DNA of 64,000 nucleotides from an uncultured Campylobacterales bacterium (GTDB lineage Bacteria; Campylobacterota; Campylobacteria; Campylobacterales; Arcobacteraceae), in assembly GCA_947494995.1 (NCBI GenBank), contig CANLWY010000001.1, positions 496,001-560,000 of the forward strand, given 5' to 3'. The notes beneath the pieces are model-generated. The model was given only the letters and a program-made list of their open reading frames with translations, searched no databases and had not been told where the DNA came from. Position numbers and translations under genes: made by a program. Positions 17,000-25,932 of this stretch are shown one piece after another; position 1 is the stretch's first letter, and every line of letters starts with the position of its first letter.

Positions 17000-18076
17000 C
17001 TAGAATTTATATTCAACTTGTAGTCTTCCTCTGTTGTAATCTAACTCACCTTCTTCTTCACCATCAGCATATCTAATATATGCAGATAAGTTTTTAGCAT
17101 GCTTATAAGTTAATTGAACGAATGCTTCTTTGTGCTCAGTGTCAGTGTTGTCATTTTCAAATTTGTCATAGTTTAATCCTACGTGTAATTTGTCAGTAAC
17201 TTGTGCACCTAAGTCAATGAAGTAACCATCAGTGTCAGACTCACCTGCAAAGTTCACAGAGTAACCAATTGCAGAGTTTGTAGATACAGCGTTGATAATA
17301 CCAGCACCATCTTCACCAGTTTTAGCATAAGTAACACCAGCGTTGAACATACCCATTTTTCCAGATACTCCAACTTTTAATAAGTTGATGTCATCGTTAT
17401 TATCATCATTGTCTCTATCAGAGTATTGTGCAAATAGTTTAACTGGTCCAACTGCACCAGAAACTTTTACAAAGTATTGGTCATACATATCAGCAACATC
17501 TAAGTACCAAGCTTCAGCATTTACAGGTCCAAAGTTACCAATTAATGCACCAACAACTAAGTTGTTTGCAGCAGTAATGTTAGTTTGGTTATAGTATGCA
17601 GCAGCAGCAGTTACAGGTCCAAAAGTAGTCATAGCTAAGATACCAGTACCAGTTTGCTCAGATCCATCAGAATCAATAGCTTTAGTCCATGGAGTAGCTA
17701 AACCTTGTTTACCAACAACTACAGTTGTATTAGCAATACCTGTATATGCGAAGTTTGCCCATGTTAATTCAACATCAACATTAGAATCTCCAGCATTTTG
17801 AGTATCTAAACCAGCAAATCCACCGTTAGCTCCACCAACGATAAATCTTGAATTGAAAGCTACATCATCAGTAACTTTAGATTTTAAAGATACTGCAACT
17901 TTATAGTTGTTATCTGTTGCAGATGCACCGTCATCAAAATTAATATCGTTATATCTATATACTACTGTACCAGATACGTCTACGTTTTTAATTGCTTCTG
18001 CTAAAGGTTGTGCAGATGCAGTAGTACCAGCGATTGCTAAAGCAGCTACTAAACTCATTTTTGCGAATTTTGTCAT
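17000..18076 (-). CDS. MOMP-like outer-membrane porin, paralogue 3
   Basis: A 358-residue porin with a 22-residue signal peptide, mature start 'QPLAEAIKNVDVSGTVVYRY', the shared 'ANFAYTGIANTTVVVGKQ' segment and a C-terminal Y-K-F. Its signal peptide and first 40 residues are almost the same as paralogue 4, suggesting recent duplication or gene conversion. It has a strong AGGAG ribosome site and, unlike its siblings, a predicted leader of about 94 bases with several inverted repeats (18086-18161). That leader and the clear promoter suggest high, regulated expression. Confidence 0.88.
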   Translation of the reverse strand: MTKFAKMSLVAALAIAGTTASAQPLAEAIKNVDVSGTVVYRYNDINFDDGASATDNNYKVAVSLKSKVTDDVAFNSRFIVGGANGGFAGLDTQNAGDSNVDVELTWANFAYTGIANTTVVVGKQGLATPWTKAIDSDGSEQTGTGILAMTTFGPVTAAAAYYNQTNITAANNLVVGALIGNFGPVNAEAWYLDVADMYDQYFVKVSGAVGPVKLFAQYSDRDNDDNNDDINLLKVGVSGKMGMFNAGVTYAKTGEDGAGIINAVSTNSAIGYSVNFAGESDTDGYFIDLGAQVTDKLHVGLNYDKFENDNTDTEHKEAFVQLTYKHAKNLSAYIRYADGEEEGELDYNRGRLQVEYKF

Positions 18077-18085
18077 TTGTTCTCC

Positions 18086-18161
18086 TAAATTTCGAAATTT
18101 AAATCAGTTAACTGGGCGCGCGAACAATTTAGAAAGTTGAATCTTCTAAATACTTTCCCAG
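18086..18161 (-). promoter_or_regulatory. Structured 5' leader of porin 3
   Basis: Three nested or consecutive inverted repeats lie in the predicted transcript leader: a 16-base perfect palindrome (TAAATTTCGAAATTTA, 18086-18101) ending at the Shine-Dalgarno sequence; TTTAGAA/TTCTAAA (18128-18134 with 18144-18150); and an outer CTGGG/CCCAG pair (18112-18116 with 18157-18161). A locally GC-rich GGGCGCGCG run stands out from the AT-rich surroundings. Such leaders often protect porin mRNAs or bind small RNAs; that role is inferred. Confidence 0.45.
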
Positions 18162-18176
18162 ATGACCGTTGCACAA

Positions 18177-18182
18177 ATTCTA
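18177..18182 (-). promoter_or_regulatory. -10 box of porin 3
   Basis: TAGAAT on the minus strand, placing the transcription start near 18170 and giving a leader of about 94 bases. Confidence 0.4.
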
Positions 18183-18273
18183 CTTAAGTAAAATTTAAAG
18201 TTTTCTTAAAGATAACAAAATTCTTGATATCTGAGCCGATATTCAGCAGTTCTTTATAATTATAGTAAGATTT

Positions 18274-18300
18274 ATGAGGCCAAAGTAAGTTTGGCCTCAT
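18274..18300 (-). terminator. Terminator-like hairpin after porin 4
   Basis: Perfect 11-base inverted repeat (ATGAGGCCAAA / TTTGGCCTCAT, five-base loop) about 35 bases past the porin 4 stop. The T-tract on the minus strand is weak, so it could be a partial terminator or an mRNA 3' stabiliser. Confidence 0.65.
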
Positions 18301-18334
18301 GTATAGATATTATCTATTTTTAGTGTTTTAGATA

Positions 18335-19522
18335 TTAGAATTTATAGATGAAATGTAACCTTCCAGCATCCATATCATTGTCATTGTTATCAACATCTTT
18401 TTGTCCAAGTCTAACAATTGCTTTTAAGTTTTTAGAGTGTTTATATACAAATTGTGCGTATATTTCAGTTGCATCAACTGCGTCATTTGCATCTGAATCT
18501 AAATCGTTATAATTAACTGAGATATTAAGTTTTGGGAAAACTTGTGCTCCAACAGAAGCTTTAAGATATTGAGCATCTCTTTGACCATTTAAGTATGTTA
18601 ACCATCCTACCATAGCATTTTTAGAGTGTTTATCAAGTGCAACTAAACCACCATCATCATCTGTAACACCATATTCTAATTTTCCAGAGAAGATTCCTGC
18701 TTTAGCAGTGATTTTAGCTTTTGTTAATGAACTATCTTCATCTGCTTGACCTAAATTAACTGCAGCAGCTAAGTCATCAAATGATAAAGAAGAGTGTCTT
18801 AAAGCAAAACCAAGTTTTACAGCACCAACTTTTTGTTTATAACTTGCTCCAATTGTATATGAATCAAGTACATCAGCAACATCTAAGTACCATGCATCTA
18901 AAGATACAGGACCAGCTTTACCAACTAAACCAACAGTATATACATTTTCTGCACCACTAAATGAAGCAGCAAGTTTTGCACCAGCAGAGTTGTCTCCACT
19001 TCCTAAAGTATTAAAGTTTGTTTGGTTGAAATATGCACCTACAGCAGTTATAGGACCAAAAGAAGTTGTTGCAAGAAGTCCTGTCCCTGTTTGCTCGTTG
19101 AATGAAAGAGCTGAACCAGCTGAAGCTGTCCATGGTGTTTGAATTGATTGTTTACCAAGAACAACAGTAGTATTAGCTAAACCAGTATATGCAAAATTAG
19201 CTTTAGTTAACTCAACATCTAAATTTCCATCAGCAGCAGTTTGTGTATTTAATACCATACTATCATTAACACCATCTTTTCCTGCTTGAAATGATACATT
19301 AAATACTACATCGTCAGTTACTTTTGATTTTAAGTTTGCAGTAACCTTATATGCATTAATTGAATTTGAACCTTTTGCATCAGTCTTATTATCATCATAT
19401 CTATATGTAGCTGCACCAGATACATCTACATTTTTAATAGCTTCTGCTAAAGGTTGTGCAGATGCAGTAGTTCCAGCTACCGCTAAAGCAGCCACTAAGC
19501 TCATTTTTACGAATTTTGTCAT
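18335..19522 (-). CDS. MOMP-like outer-membrane porin, paralogue 4
   Basis: A 395-residue porin with signal peptide ending Ala-Ser-Ala, mature start 'QPLAEAIKNVDVSGAATYRY', 'ANFAYTGLANTTVVLGKQS' and a C-terminal Y-K-F. Its N-terminal 40 residues nearly match paralogue 3, while the central loops are longer and different. A good AGGAG site precedes the ATG. The -10 box TATAAT is at 19600-19605 (minus). It is the most upstream of the four paralogues in transcription order, but a hairpin and separate promoters indicate each is transcribed alone. Confidence 0.88.
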   Translation of the reverse strand: MTKFVKMSLVAALAVAGTTASAQPLAEAIKNVDVSGAATYRYDDNKTDAKGSNSINAYKVTANLKSKVTDDVVFNVSFQAGKDGVNDSMVLNTQTAADGNLDVELTKANFAYTGLANTTVVLGKQSIQTPWTASAGSALSFNEQTGTGLLATTSFGPITAVGAYFNQTNFNTLGSGDNSAGAKLAASFSGAENVYTVGLVGKAGPVSLDAWYLDVADVLDSYTIGASYKQKVGAVKLGFALRHSSLSFDDLAAAVNLGQADEDSSLTKAKITAKAGIFSGKLEYGVTDDDGGLVALDKHSKNAMVGWLTYLNGQRDAQYLKASVGAQVFPKLNISVNYNDLDSDANDAVDATEIYAQFVYKHSKNLKAIVRLGQKDVDNNDNDMDAGRLHFIYKF

Positions 19523-19599
19523 TTGTTCTCCTTTTTATAACAATGAAACACTTATATTTAAAAAACTTATATTAAGTGAATATTCATTCATAATGTAAA

Positions 19600-19605
19600 A
19601 TTATA
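19600..19605 (-). promoter_or_regulatory. -10 box of porin 4
   Basis: TATAAT on the minus strand about 80 bases before the porin 4 ATG, in a 227-base intergenic region between porin 4 and folB that is extremely AT-rich and holds no open frame or RNA gene that I can recognise. Confidence 0.45.
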
Positions 19606-19749
19606 ATAGAAGAAAATTTAAGACTAACTTAATTAAATATTAAAAAATTAAATTAGAGTATATATTTAATAATAATTTTATATATTTATCAATAAAAAAA
19701 TTACTATCTTATTACTTTTGATATAAATATTAAGATTGAATTGATTGTA

Positions 19750-20067
19750 TTAAATGTTTTGTAGGGAAACAGTACAGTTTGATAAAATATCAGGTTTTGA
19801 TATTTTTATATGAAGGTTTTTTATTTTATATGTAGAGTTTAGAAAGTTTTCTATAAAAGTTATAGCTTCTTCAAGTAATTCAAATTTATTTTCAATCATT
19901 ATATGTTCAATTTGTTCTACAACTTTTGAATAGTCAATGAAATATGATTTGTCTTTAAAATCATAATCAAAAACTATATTAATATTTACTTTTTGATGAG
20001 TGACTCTTTCAAAGTCAAGAATTCCTATAATACAATTAAAGCTAAGATTTTCAATTAATACTTTCAT
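19750..20067 (-). CDS. folB: Dihydroneopterin aldolase FolB
   Basis: A short 105-residue protein of the FolB family, which converts dihydroneopterin to 6-hydroxymethyl-dihydropterin in folate synthesis. It shows the 'IGILDFERVTHQKV' segment with the family's conserved glutamate and the C-terminal 'HIKISKPDI' with the conserved lysine. The N-terminal half matches 'NLSFNCIIGI', typical of the fold. It is slightly short compared with E. coli FolB (about 120 residues). It follows plsY by 14 bases on the same strand. Confidence 0.85.
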   Translation of the reverse strand: MKVLIENLSFNCIIGILDFERVTHQKVNINIVFDYDFKDKSYFIDYSKVVEQIEHIMIENKFELLEEAITFIENFLNSTYKIKNLHIKISKPDILSNCTVSLQNI

Positions 20068-20081
20068 TTTACTAATATGAG

Positions 20082-20705
20082 TTAAACTACTCTTTTTTCC
20101 TCACCTTTTATAAGTCTAACAATATTTGGAATATGTTTATAATATATAATGAATGCAATTAGGTACATCGGAGCATTACTTCCTACATCTAAACCATTAT
20201 TTATAAATAAAGCAGAAATAACAACAGCTGTTAAGCCTAATAGTGATGATAATGAAGAGATTTTAAGAACTTTTCCACAAAATACCCAAACTAAAGCACC
20301 TATTAAAGTTGGAATTGGAATTAAAACTAAAAATACACCTAGTCCTGTTGCAACACCTTTCCCTCCTTCAAGTCCTAAAAAGATTGAATAACAGTGTCCA
20401 AGAACTGCTAATACAGCTATTCCCCAAAGTGTAGATTCACTTGCACCCATCATCATAGCGATGATTAATACAATTGTTCCTTTTAAAGCATCCAAAATAA
20501 CTGTAGCAACACTAAGTTTTTTTGCTAAAGATGGATTTGTTTCTTTTACTACTCTTAATACATTTGTTGCGCCTATACTTTTACTACCTGCTTCTTTTAT
20601 ATTTACCCCAGCAAATGTTTTTGCTAAAAGTAGACCAAAAGGAATAGAACCAGCTAAGTAAGCAACTATAAAAAATAGAATGTTAAAGTTAAAAAGAAAA
20701 TCCAT
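20082..20705 (-). CDS. plsY: Acyl-phosphate:glycerol-3-phosphate acyltransferase PlsY
   Basis: PlsY is an inner-membrane enzyme that makes lysophosphatidic acid, the first step of phospholipid synthesis. The 207-residue, roughly five-helix protein contains the three PlsY motifs: 'AGSIPFGLLLAK', 'GSKSIGATNVLR' and 'GLEGGKGVATGLGV'. Length is typical. It is followed by folB. A TATAAT -10 box lies at 20737-20742 on the minus strand, divergent from nadA. Confidence 0.95.
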   Translation of the reverse strand: MDFLFNFNILFFIVAYLAGSIPFGLLLAKTFAGVNIKEAGSKSIGATNVLRVVKETNPSLAKKLSVATVILDALKGTIVLIIAMMMGASESTLWGIAVLAVLGHCYSIFLGLEGGKGVATGLGVFLVLIPIPTLIGALVWVFCGKVLKISSLSSLLGLTAVVISALFINNGLDVGSNAPMYLIAFIIYYKHIPNIVRLIKGEEKRVV

Positions 20706-20736
20706 ATAAAACCTTGATTAAAATTTATGAAAGAGG

Positions 20737-20793
20737 ATTATAACTAAAATTTTGTTATATTCCCTTTTATTTAAAAATATGTGATATTATAAT
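20737..20793. promoter_or_regulatory. Divergent plsY / nadA promoters
   Basis: Two TATAAT hexamers face away from each other: 20737-20742 on the minus strand for plsY-folB and 20788-20793 on the plus strand for nadA-nadC. The nadA leader would be only about 15 bases, with AAGG just before the TTG start. Confidence 0.45.
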
Positions 20794-20814
20794 TTTTACT
20801 TTAAGGTATGAAAG

Positions 20815-21816
20815 TTGAATTTAAAAATGGATTTGAAAAAAGAGATTTTAAGACTAAAAGAAGAGCTTGATGTAACATTAGTGGCGCACTTTTATCAAAG
20901 AGATGAAGTGTTTGAATTAGCGGATATTACAGGAGACTCTTTAGAGCTTGCTCGTAGAGCAAAAGAGACTAGCTCAAAATATATTGTTTTTTGTGGTGTA
21001 GGTTTTATGGGTGAAAGTGTAAAGGTTTTAAGCCCAGAAAAGACTGTGTTAATGCCAAAGATAGCATGTTGTGCAATGGCAAGAATGATTGATGAAGGTT
21101 ATTATGAAGAGAATTTAAAGATTATTAATAAAGCTGGAATATCAAATGATAACATTCTTCCAATTACATATATAAATTCAAGTGCAGCAGTAAAAGCAAA
21201 AGTGGGTGAAATGGGTGGTATGGTTTGTACCTCTTCAAATGCTTATAAAATTATTGAAAAAGGTTTAGAATCAGGTAAAAAGATTTTCTTTGTACCTGAT
21301 AGATGCTTAGGTCAAAATTTTGCAAAATCATTAAATCTTAAATCAGCAGTTGTTGGTGATGGAAGTGATTTAAATGAAGCAGATATTATCTGTTATAATG
21401 GTTTTTGTTCTGTTCATCAACTGTTCACAACAGAAGATGTAGAGTTTTATAGAGAAAAATATCCGGATATTTTAATAGCAGTACATCCAGAGTGTGATCC
21501 AGCAATTTGTGATATGGCTGATTTTGTTGGTTCTACTTCACAATTAATAAAATATATAAAAGAGCTTCCTATTGAACAAAAAGTTGCAGTTGGTACAGAA
21601 TATAATATGGTGAATAGATTAAGAGAAAAAAATACATATATTTTAAGTTCTACTAAACCAGAGTGTCCAACTATGAATGAGACAACTTTAGAAGATGTAT
21701 ATAAAACACTTAAATCAATTGAAGATAACAATATAAGTGAAGAGACATTAATAAAAGTAAATGAAGAAACAATCAAGTGGGCGAGAGTAGCACTAGAAAG
21801 GATGTTCGAAGTATGA
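20815..21816 (+). CDS. nadA: Quinolinate synthase NadA
   Basis: NadA is a 4Fe-4S enzyme that condenses iminoaspartate and dihydroxyacetone phosphate to quinolinate for NAD synthesis. The 333-residue protein has 'VAHFYQRDEV', 'DITGDSLELAR', 'FCGVGFMGESVKVL' and the three cluster cysteines at 'ACCAM', 'NGFCSVH' and 'KPECPTM' regions. The TTG at 20815 has AAGG eight bases ahead; an ATG at 20827 is the alternative. It ends in ATGA overlapping nadC. nadB is not in the window. Confidence 0.95.
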   Translation: MNLKMDLKKEILRLKEELDVTLVAHFYQRDEVFELADITGDSLELARRAKETSSKYIVFCGVGFMGESVKVLSPEKTVLMPKIACCAMARMIDEGYYEENLKIINKAGISNDNILPITYINSSAAVKAKVGEMGGMVCTSSNAYKIIEKGLESGKKIFFVPDRCLGQNFAKSLNLKSAVVGDGSDLNEADIICYNGFCSVHQLFTTEDVEFYREKYPDILIAVHPECDPAICDMADFVGSTSQLIKYIKELPIEQKVAVGTEYNMVNRLREKNTYILSSTKPECPTMNETTLEDVYKTLKSIEDNNISEETLIKVNEETIKWARVALERMFEV

Positions 21817-22634
21817 TAAATATTAAGAAGTTCGTAAAAAATGCAATTATTGAAGATAATGGAAGAGGCGATTTATTTTATGATGTTGCTCCTAAGGGAA
21901 AGTTTACGGCAAAAGCAATTGCAAAAGATGATGGTATATTAGCAGGTGAACTTTATGCAAAAGCTTTAGCAAAAACAGAAAAATTTGATTGTAAGTTTTT
22001 GAAGCATGATGGTGATAGATTAAAAAAAGGTGATGTAATTGCAGAGCTTGAAGGAAAAGCAGCAATTCTATTATCTTCGGAACGAACTTTTTTAAATATG
22101 CTTCAACACGCATCTGGGATTGCAACGATGGCTGATAAGTTTGTATCTAAAGTTGGTGATTTAGATGTTGCTTTACTAGATACAAGAAAAACAAGACCAC
22201 AATTAAGAGATTTTGAAAAATATGCATCAAGAATTGGAGGAGCTATAAATCATAGATTGGGGCTTGACGATTGTTTGATGTTAAAAGATACTCATATGCG
22301 TACAATAAAAGATTTAAAAGTTTTTATAAAAGATGCAAGAAAAAGAATATCATGGGTTACAAAAATAGAGATTGAATGTGAGACTTTTAATCAAGTAAAA
22401 GAAGCAATGGAAGCTGGAGCTGATATCATTATGTGTGATAATATGTCACCATCTGAAATAAAAGAGGTTGTAGAGTTTAGAAATGAAAACTTTCCTGCTG
22501 TTTTATTAGAAGCTAGTGGAAATATATCTTTAGATACTGTTAGAGAGTATGCTCTTACTGGAGTTGATGCACTTAGTTCAGGAAGTATAATCCACCAAGC
22601 AACATGGCTTGATTTTTCAATGAAATTTGACTAA
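21813..22634 (+). CDS. nadC: Nicotinate-nucleotide pyrophosphorylase (quinolinate phosphoribosyltransferase) NadC
   Basis: NadC converts quinolinate and PRPP to nicotinate mononucleotide. The 273-residue protein shows 'SSERTFLNMLQHASGIAT', 'LLDTRKTRPQLR', 'GGAINHRLGLDDCLMLKDTH' and 'EIECETFNQVKEA', all standard for the family. The ATG at 21813 overlaps the nadA stop (ATGA); an in-frame GTG upstream lies inside nadA and is rejected. The pair carries out consecutive steps of de novo NAD synthesis. Confidence 0.96.
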   Translation: MINIKKFVKNAIIEDNGRGDLFYDVAPKGKFTAKAIAKDDGILAGELYAKALAKTEKFDCKFLKHDGDRLKKGDVIAELEGKAAILLSSERTFLNMLQHASGIATMADKFVSKVGDLDVALLDTRKTRPQLRDFEKYASRIGGAINHRLGLDDCLMLKDTHMRTIKDLKVFIKDARKRISWVTKIEIECETFNQVKEAMEAGADIIMCDNMSPSEIKEVVEFRNENFPAVLLEASGNISLDTVREYALTGVDALSSGSIIHQATWLDFSMKFD

Positions 22635-22673
22635 TTTACTATTGGTTAATTAAATTAAGGCATACTGCATAAT

Positions 22674-23660
22674 ATGAAAAAAGACTTTATAGTATCTAAT
22701 AAAATAAATATGTCAGACTTTTCAAAAGCTTTAGAGCTTATTGAAAAAAGTAGATATATTCTTATTATAACTCATGTGAATCCAGATGCAGACTCAATAG
22801 GTTCTGCTCTTGCTTTATCCAATCTATTTCATGAAAATAGAATAAAACATAAAGTCTTTAATATAAGTTCTGATTTACCTCGGAATTTAGATTTTATAGA
22901 AAAATTCAATAAGATAACAGATCAACTACCTAAGTTTTATGATTTAGCAATTTCTGTTGATTGTGGAACTATTAAAAGATTAGGTTTTGAATTACCTGCA
23001 GATATTCCCTTAATAAATTTTGATCATCACAAATCAAATAATAATTATGGAACAGTAAACTTAGTTGATCCTATGAAAAGTGCGACAGCTGAAATTGTAT
23101 ATGATTTTTTTAAGCACAATGGATTATATATAACAGAAAATACTGCAACTGCATTATATGTAGGAATATATGATGATTCTTTAGCTTTTTCATTAGGAAG
23201 ATGTGATGAATTGACTTTTGATAAAGTAAATCATTTAGTTGAGTTTGGTGCGAGTCCATCATATATAGCTAATCAGATGCGTAGACGTGACTCTTTAGCA
23301 AAGTATAGAATTATTCCAAAAGTTTTAGAATCACTTGAACTTTATGAAGAAGGAACAGTTGCAACTATATATGCAAAAGAAGAGTGGTTTAAAGAAACAG
23401 GTGCTCATAATAGAGATTGTGAAGATGCTTTAAATATGATTATGAGTATGGCAATTGTAAAAGTTGCCTTTTTTGTAAGAATTGTAAATGGAGTTTCTAG
23501 AATTTCTTTACGTTCAAAAGGTAAAATAGATGTATCAAAAGTAGCAGGCTTTTTTGATGGTGGCGGTCATTATAATTCAGCAGGTTGTACAGTTGATTCA
23601 TTAAATATAGAAGAAGTAAGACAAAGAGTTTTAAAGGAAGTACTTGAGACGACGAAATAG
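22674..23660 (+). CDS. DHH-family phosphoesterase (NrnA-like)
   Basis: This 328-residue protein has the DHH/DHHA1 layout of nanoRNases and pAp phosphatases. Motifs are 'VNPDADSIGSALAL' (metal-binding D-x-D), 'SVDCG', 'FDHHKSN' (DHH) and the C-terminal 'GGGHYNSAG'. It probably degrades short oligoribonucleotides, pAp or possibly pGpG; the last would link it to c-di-GMP turnover, but sequence alone does not decide. It starts 40 bases after nadC and overlaps the following M23 gene by 17 bases. An internal ATG at 22710 is possible but lacks a ribosome site. Confidence 0.85.
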   Translation: MKKDFIVSNKINMSDFSKALELIEKSRYILIITHVNPDADSIGSALALSNLFHENRIKHKVFNISSDLPRNLDFIEKFNKITDQLPKFYDLAISVDCGTIKRLGFELPADIPLINFDHHKSNNNYGTVNLVDPMKSATAEIVYDFFKHNGLYITENTATALYVGIYDDSLAFSLGRCDELTFDKVNHLVEFGASPSYIANQMRRRDSLAKYRIIPKVLESLELYEEGTVATIYAKEEWFKETGAHNRDCEDALNMIMSMAIVKVAFFVRIVNGVSRISLRSKGKIDVSKVAGFFDGGGHYNSAGCTVDSLNIEEVRQRVLKEVLETTK

Positions 23661-25020
23661 TAGTTTTAAAAATATATTAACACTGTTTTTTTTAGCATTA
23701 ATTGTTGGTGCGGCAGTTTTTATTTATTTTTCACCTCAGTTTGAAAAAAAATCTTCAGAGATAAAATTTAATAATAGTGGTTTTTGGAATTTAGAAGATA
23801 GTTTAAAAGTATCACTTTCAGATCAAAGTGGTATCAAATCATATGCAGTTTATTATAAAACAGTTGATTCAGAAGTAGAGATTTTAAAAAAAGAGATCTC
23901 TTCAACTCAAACACAAGTAGTATTTGATATTAATGCTTTCGCATTAAGTCCAGATGTAAAGAAGATTAAACTAGCAATAAAAGTATATGATAATAGTATG
24001 TGGAACTTCTTTCAAGGAAATGAAACTTATAAAGAGTTTGATTTAGAGATTGATAGAAAAAAACCTAGCGCAAGAGTAATTTCTAACTCTCGAAGTATTA
24101 AAAGAGGTGGAAGTGCAACTGTTGTAGTTAAAGTAAGTGATGAAAATTTAAAAGAACAGTATATAACATTTAATAATAATCATAGATTTGAATTAATTCC
24201 TTTCATGGAAAAAGGTTATTATGCAGCAATAATTGCTTGGCCTATTGAAATAGAGTTTGATGATTTTGAAAGAGTTAATTTAATTGCTATTGATAAAGCT
24301 ATGAATGTTACAGTAAAAAAAGTTCCTTTATATATAAAAGATTTAAAAATTAAAAAAGACAATTTAAAGATTTCCAAAAAATTTATTGAAAAAGTATCAA
24401 TTCCAGTATTAGAAAAAAGTGAAATTGATATACCTGAAGAAAAAGCTGAAATTTTTGTAAAGCAAAATAGAGTATTAAGAGCTAATAATGTTAAGACTAT
24501 AAAAGATAGTTCTTTAGATAATATGTCAAGAGAGATGATTGATAAATATAATATTAAACCATTTAAAAGATTAAGTGGTTCAAAAACATTTGCAGGATTT
24601 GCAGAGAAACGACAATATTTTTATAATAAAGAAAAAATAGATGAAGCATGGCATCTTGGAATGGATTGGGCAAGTATAAAACATGCGCCAATAAAGGCAT
24701 CAAACTCTGGAAAAGTGATTTTTAATGATTATTTAGGGATTTATGGAAACACATTAATATTGGATCATAAACTTGGACTTCAATCATTATATGCACATAC
24801 AAGTAAATTTCATGCACAAAAAGGTGATGAAATAAAAAGAAATCAAAAAATTGCAAATACAGGAAGTACTGGTGCAGTTTTTGGAGATCATTTACATTTT
24901 GGGATTTTAGTTCAAGGAGTTGAAGTAAATCCTTTAGAATGGATGGACAAAAACTGGATAAAATCAAGAGTTTTAAACATTTTAGCCGAAGCTAGACAAG
25001 AGATTAAAAGTAGTAAATAA
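23644..25020 (+). CDS. Membrane-anchored M23-family (LytM) murein endopeptidase
   Basis: A 458-residue protein with an N-terminal transmembrane anchor (about 10-30), a long beta-rich middle region, and a C-terminal zinc peptidase domain. The metal ligands are visible as H-x3-D ('HLGMD', H337) and HLH (416-418). M23 enzymes cut peptide cross-links in murein and help set cell shape in epsilonproteobacteria (the Csd proteins of Helicobacter). The start is a TTG at 23644 inside the DHH gene, with AAAGGAAG ahead. The next gene, lpxC, begins at its stop, linking wall and envelope synthesis. Confidence 0.9.
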   Translation: MRRRNSSFKNILTLFFLALIVGAAVFIYFSPQFEKKSSEIKFNNSGFWNLEDSLKVSLSDQSGIKSYAVYYKTVDSEVEILKKEISSTQTQVVFDINAFALSPDVKKIKLAIKVYDNSMWNFFQGNETYKEFDLEIDRKKPSARVISNSRSIKRGGSATVVVKVSDENLKEQYITFNNNHRFELIPFMEKGYYAAIIAWPIEIEFDDFERVNLIAIDKAMNVTVKKVPLYIKDLKIKKDNLKISKKFIEKVSIPVLEKSEIDIPEEKAEIFVKQNRVLRANNVKTIKDSSLDNMSREMIDKYNIKPFKRLSGSKTFAGFAEKRQYFYNKEKIDEAWHLGMDWASIKHAPIKASNSGKVIFNDYLGIYGNTLILDHKLGLQSLYAHTSKFHAQKGDEIKRNQKIANTGSTGAVFGDHLHFGILVQGVEVNPLEWMDKNWIKSRVLNILAEARQEIKSSK

Positions 25021-25925
25021 TGAGACAAAGAACTATAGCAAAACCAGTTGAGATTGTAGGTATTGGACTTCATAAGGGAGTTCCTGTAAAAATGAAACTT
25101 GAACCTCTTGATTCTGATATGGGGATCATCTTTTATAGAGTTGATGCAGGGGTTACTATACCACTTAAAATAGAGAATGTCGTAGATACTAAAATGGCTA
25201 CAGTAATTGGGAAAGATGGCGTTGTTGTTTCAACAATAGAACATCTTTTATCTGCTGTATATGCCTATGGAATTGATAATTTAAGAGTTGTAATAGATAA
25301 TGATGAAGTTCCTGTTCTTGATGGGAGTTCTTCTGGATATTGTATGCTAATAGATGAGGCAGGTATTAAAGAATTAGATAAGTCTAAAAAAGCAATTAAA
25401 ATTAAAAAAGAAATAGAAGTTACAACAGAAGATGGAAAAAGAGTAGCTTTAAAACCATCAAATCATATTATCTATGATTTTTCAATTGATTTTGAACATC
25501 CTGCAATTGGAGAACAAGGTTATCATTTTGATTATTCAATTGCAGAATATAAAGAGAATATATCACGTGCACGAACCTTTGGTTTTTTACATGAAGTACA
25601 ATATTTAAGAAGTATTGGTTTAGCACAAGGTGGCTCTATGGAAAATGCAATTGTTCTTGATCAGTCAAAGATTTTAAATCCAGAAGGTTTAAGATATGAT
25701 AATGAGTTTGTAAGGCATAAGATTTTAGATGCAATTGGAGATATGGCACTTCTTGGGTATACAATAGTGGGAGAATATGATGCACATGCGGGATCTCATC
25801 ATTTGAATCACCTTCTTACAAAAGAAGTTTATAGTGATGAATCTAATTATGAAATTATAGATTTAGAAGAAGCAGAAGAAGAAGCAGAAGTGTTTGAACT
25901 TGCCTATTCTAAAGTAGAAGTATAA
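25020..25925 (+). CDS. lpxC: UDP-3-O-acyl-N-acetylglucosamine deacetylase LpxC
   Basis: LpxC performs the committed step of lipid A synthesis. The 301-residue zinc enzyme has the N-terminal 'GIGLHKGVPVKM', the zinc histidine in 'TIEHLLSAVYAYG', 'VPVLDGSSSGYC', and the second zinc site plus catalytic residues in 'RHKILDAIGDMAL' and 'DAHAGSHHLN'. The ATG shares a base with the stop of the M23 gene (TAATG), implying coupling. Length and motifs are normal. Confidence 0.97.
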   Translation: MRQRTIAKPVEIVGIGLHKGVPVKMKLEPLDSDMGIIFYRVDAGVTIPLKIENVVDTKMATVIGKDGVVVSTIEHLLSAVYAYGIDNLRVVIDNDEVPVLDGSSSGYCMLIDEAGIKELDKSKKAIKIKKEIEVTTEDGKRVALKPSNHIIYDFSIDFEHPAIGEQGYHFDYSIAEYKENISRARTFGFLHEVQYLRSIGLAQGGSMENAIVLDQSKILNPEGLRYDNEFVRHKILDAIGDMALLGYTIVGEYDAHAGSHHLNHLLTKEVYSDESNYEIIDLEEAEEEAEVFELAYSKVEV

Positions 25926-25932
25926 GGGTAAT

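Noticed and set aside
12603-19522. Porin array as a mobile or phase-variable cassette
   Set aside because: No inverted repeats, recombinase, homopolymer tracts or target duplications were seen; normal promoters and terminators flank each gene.
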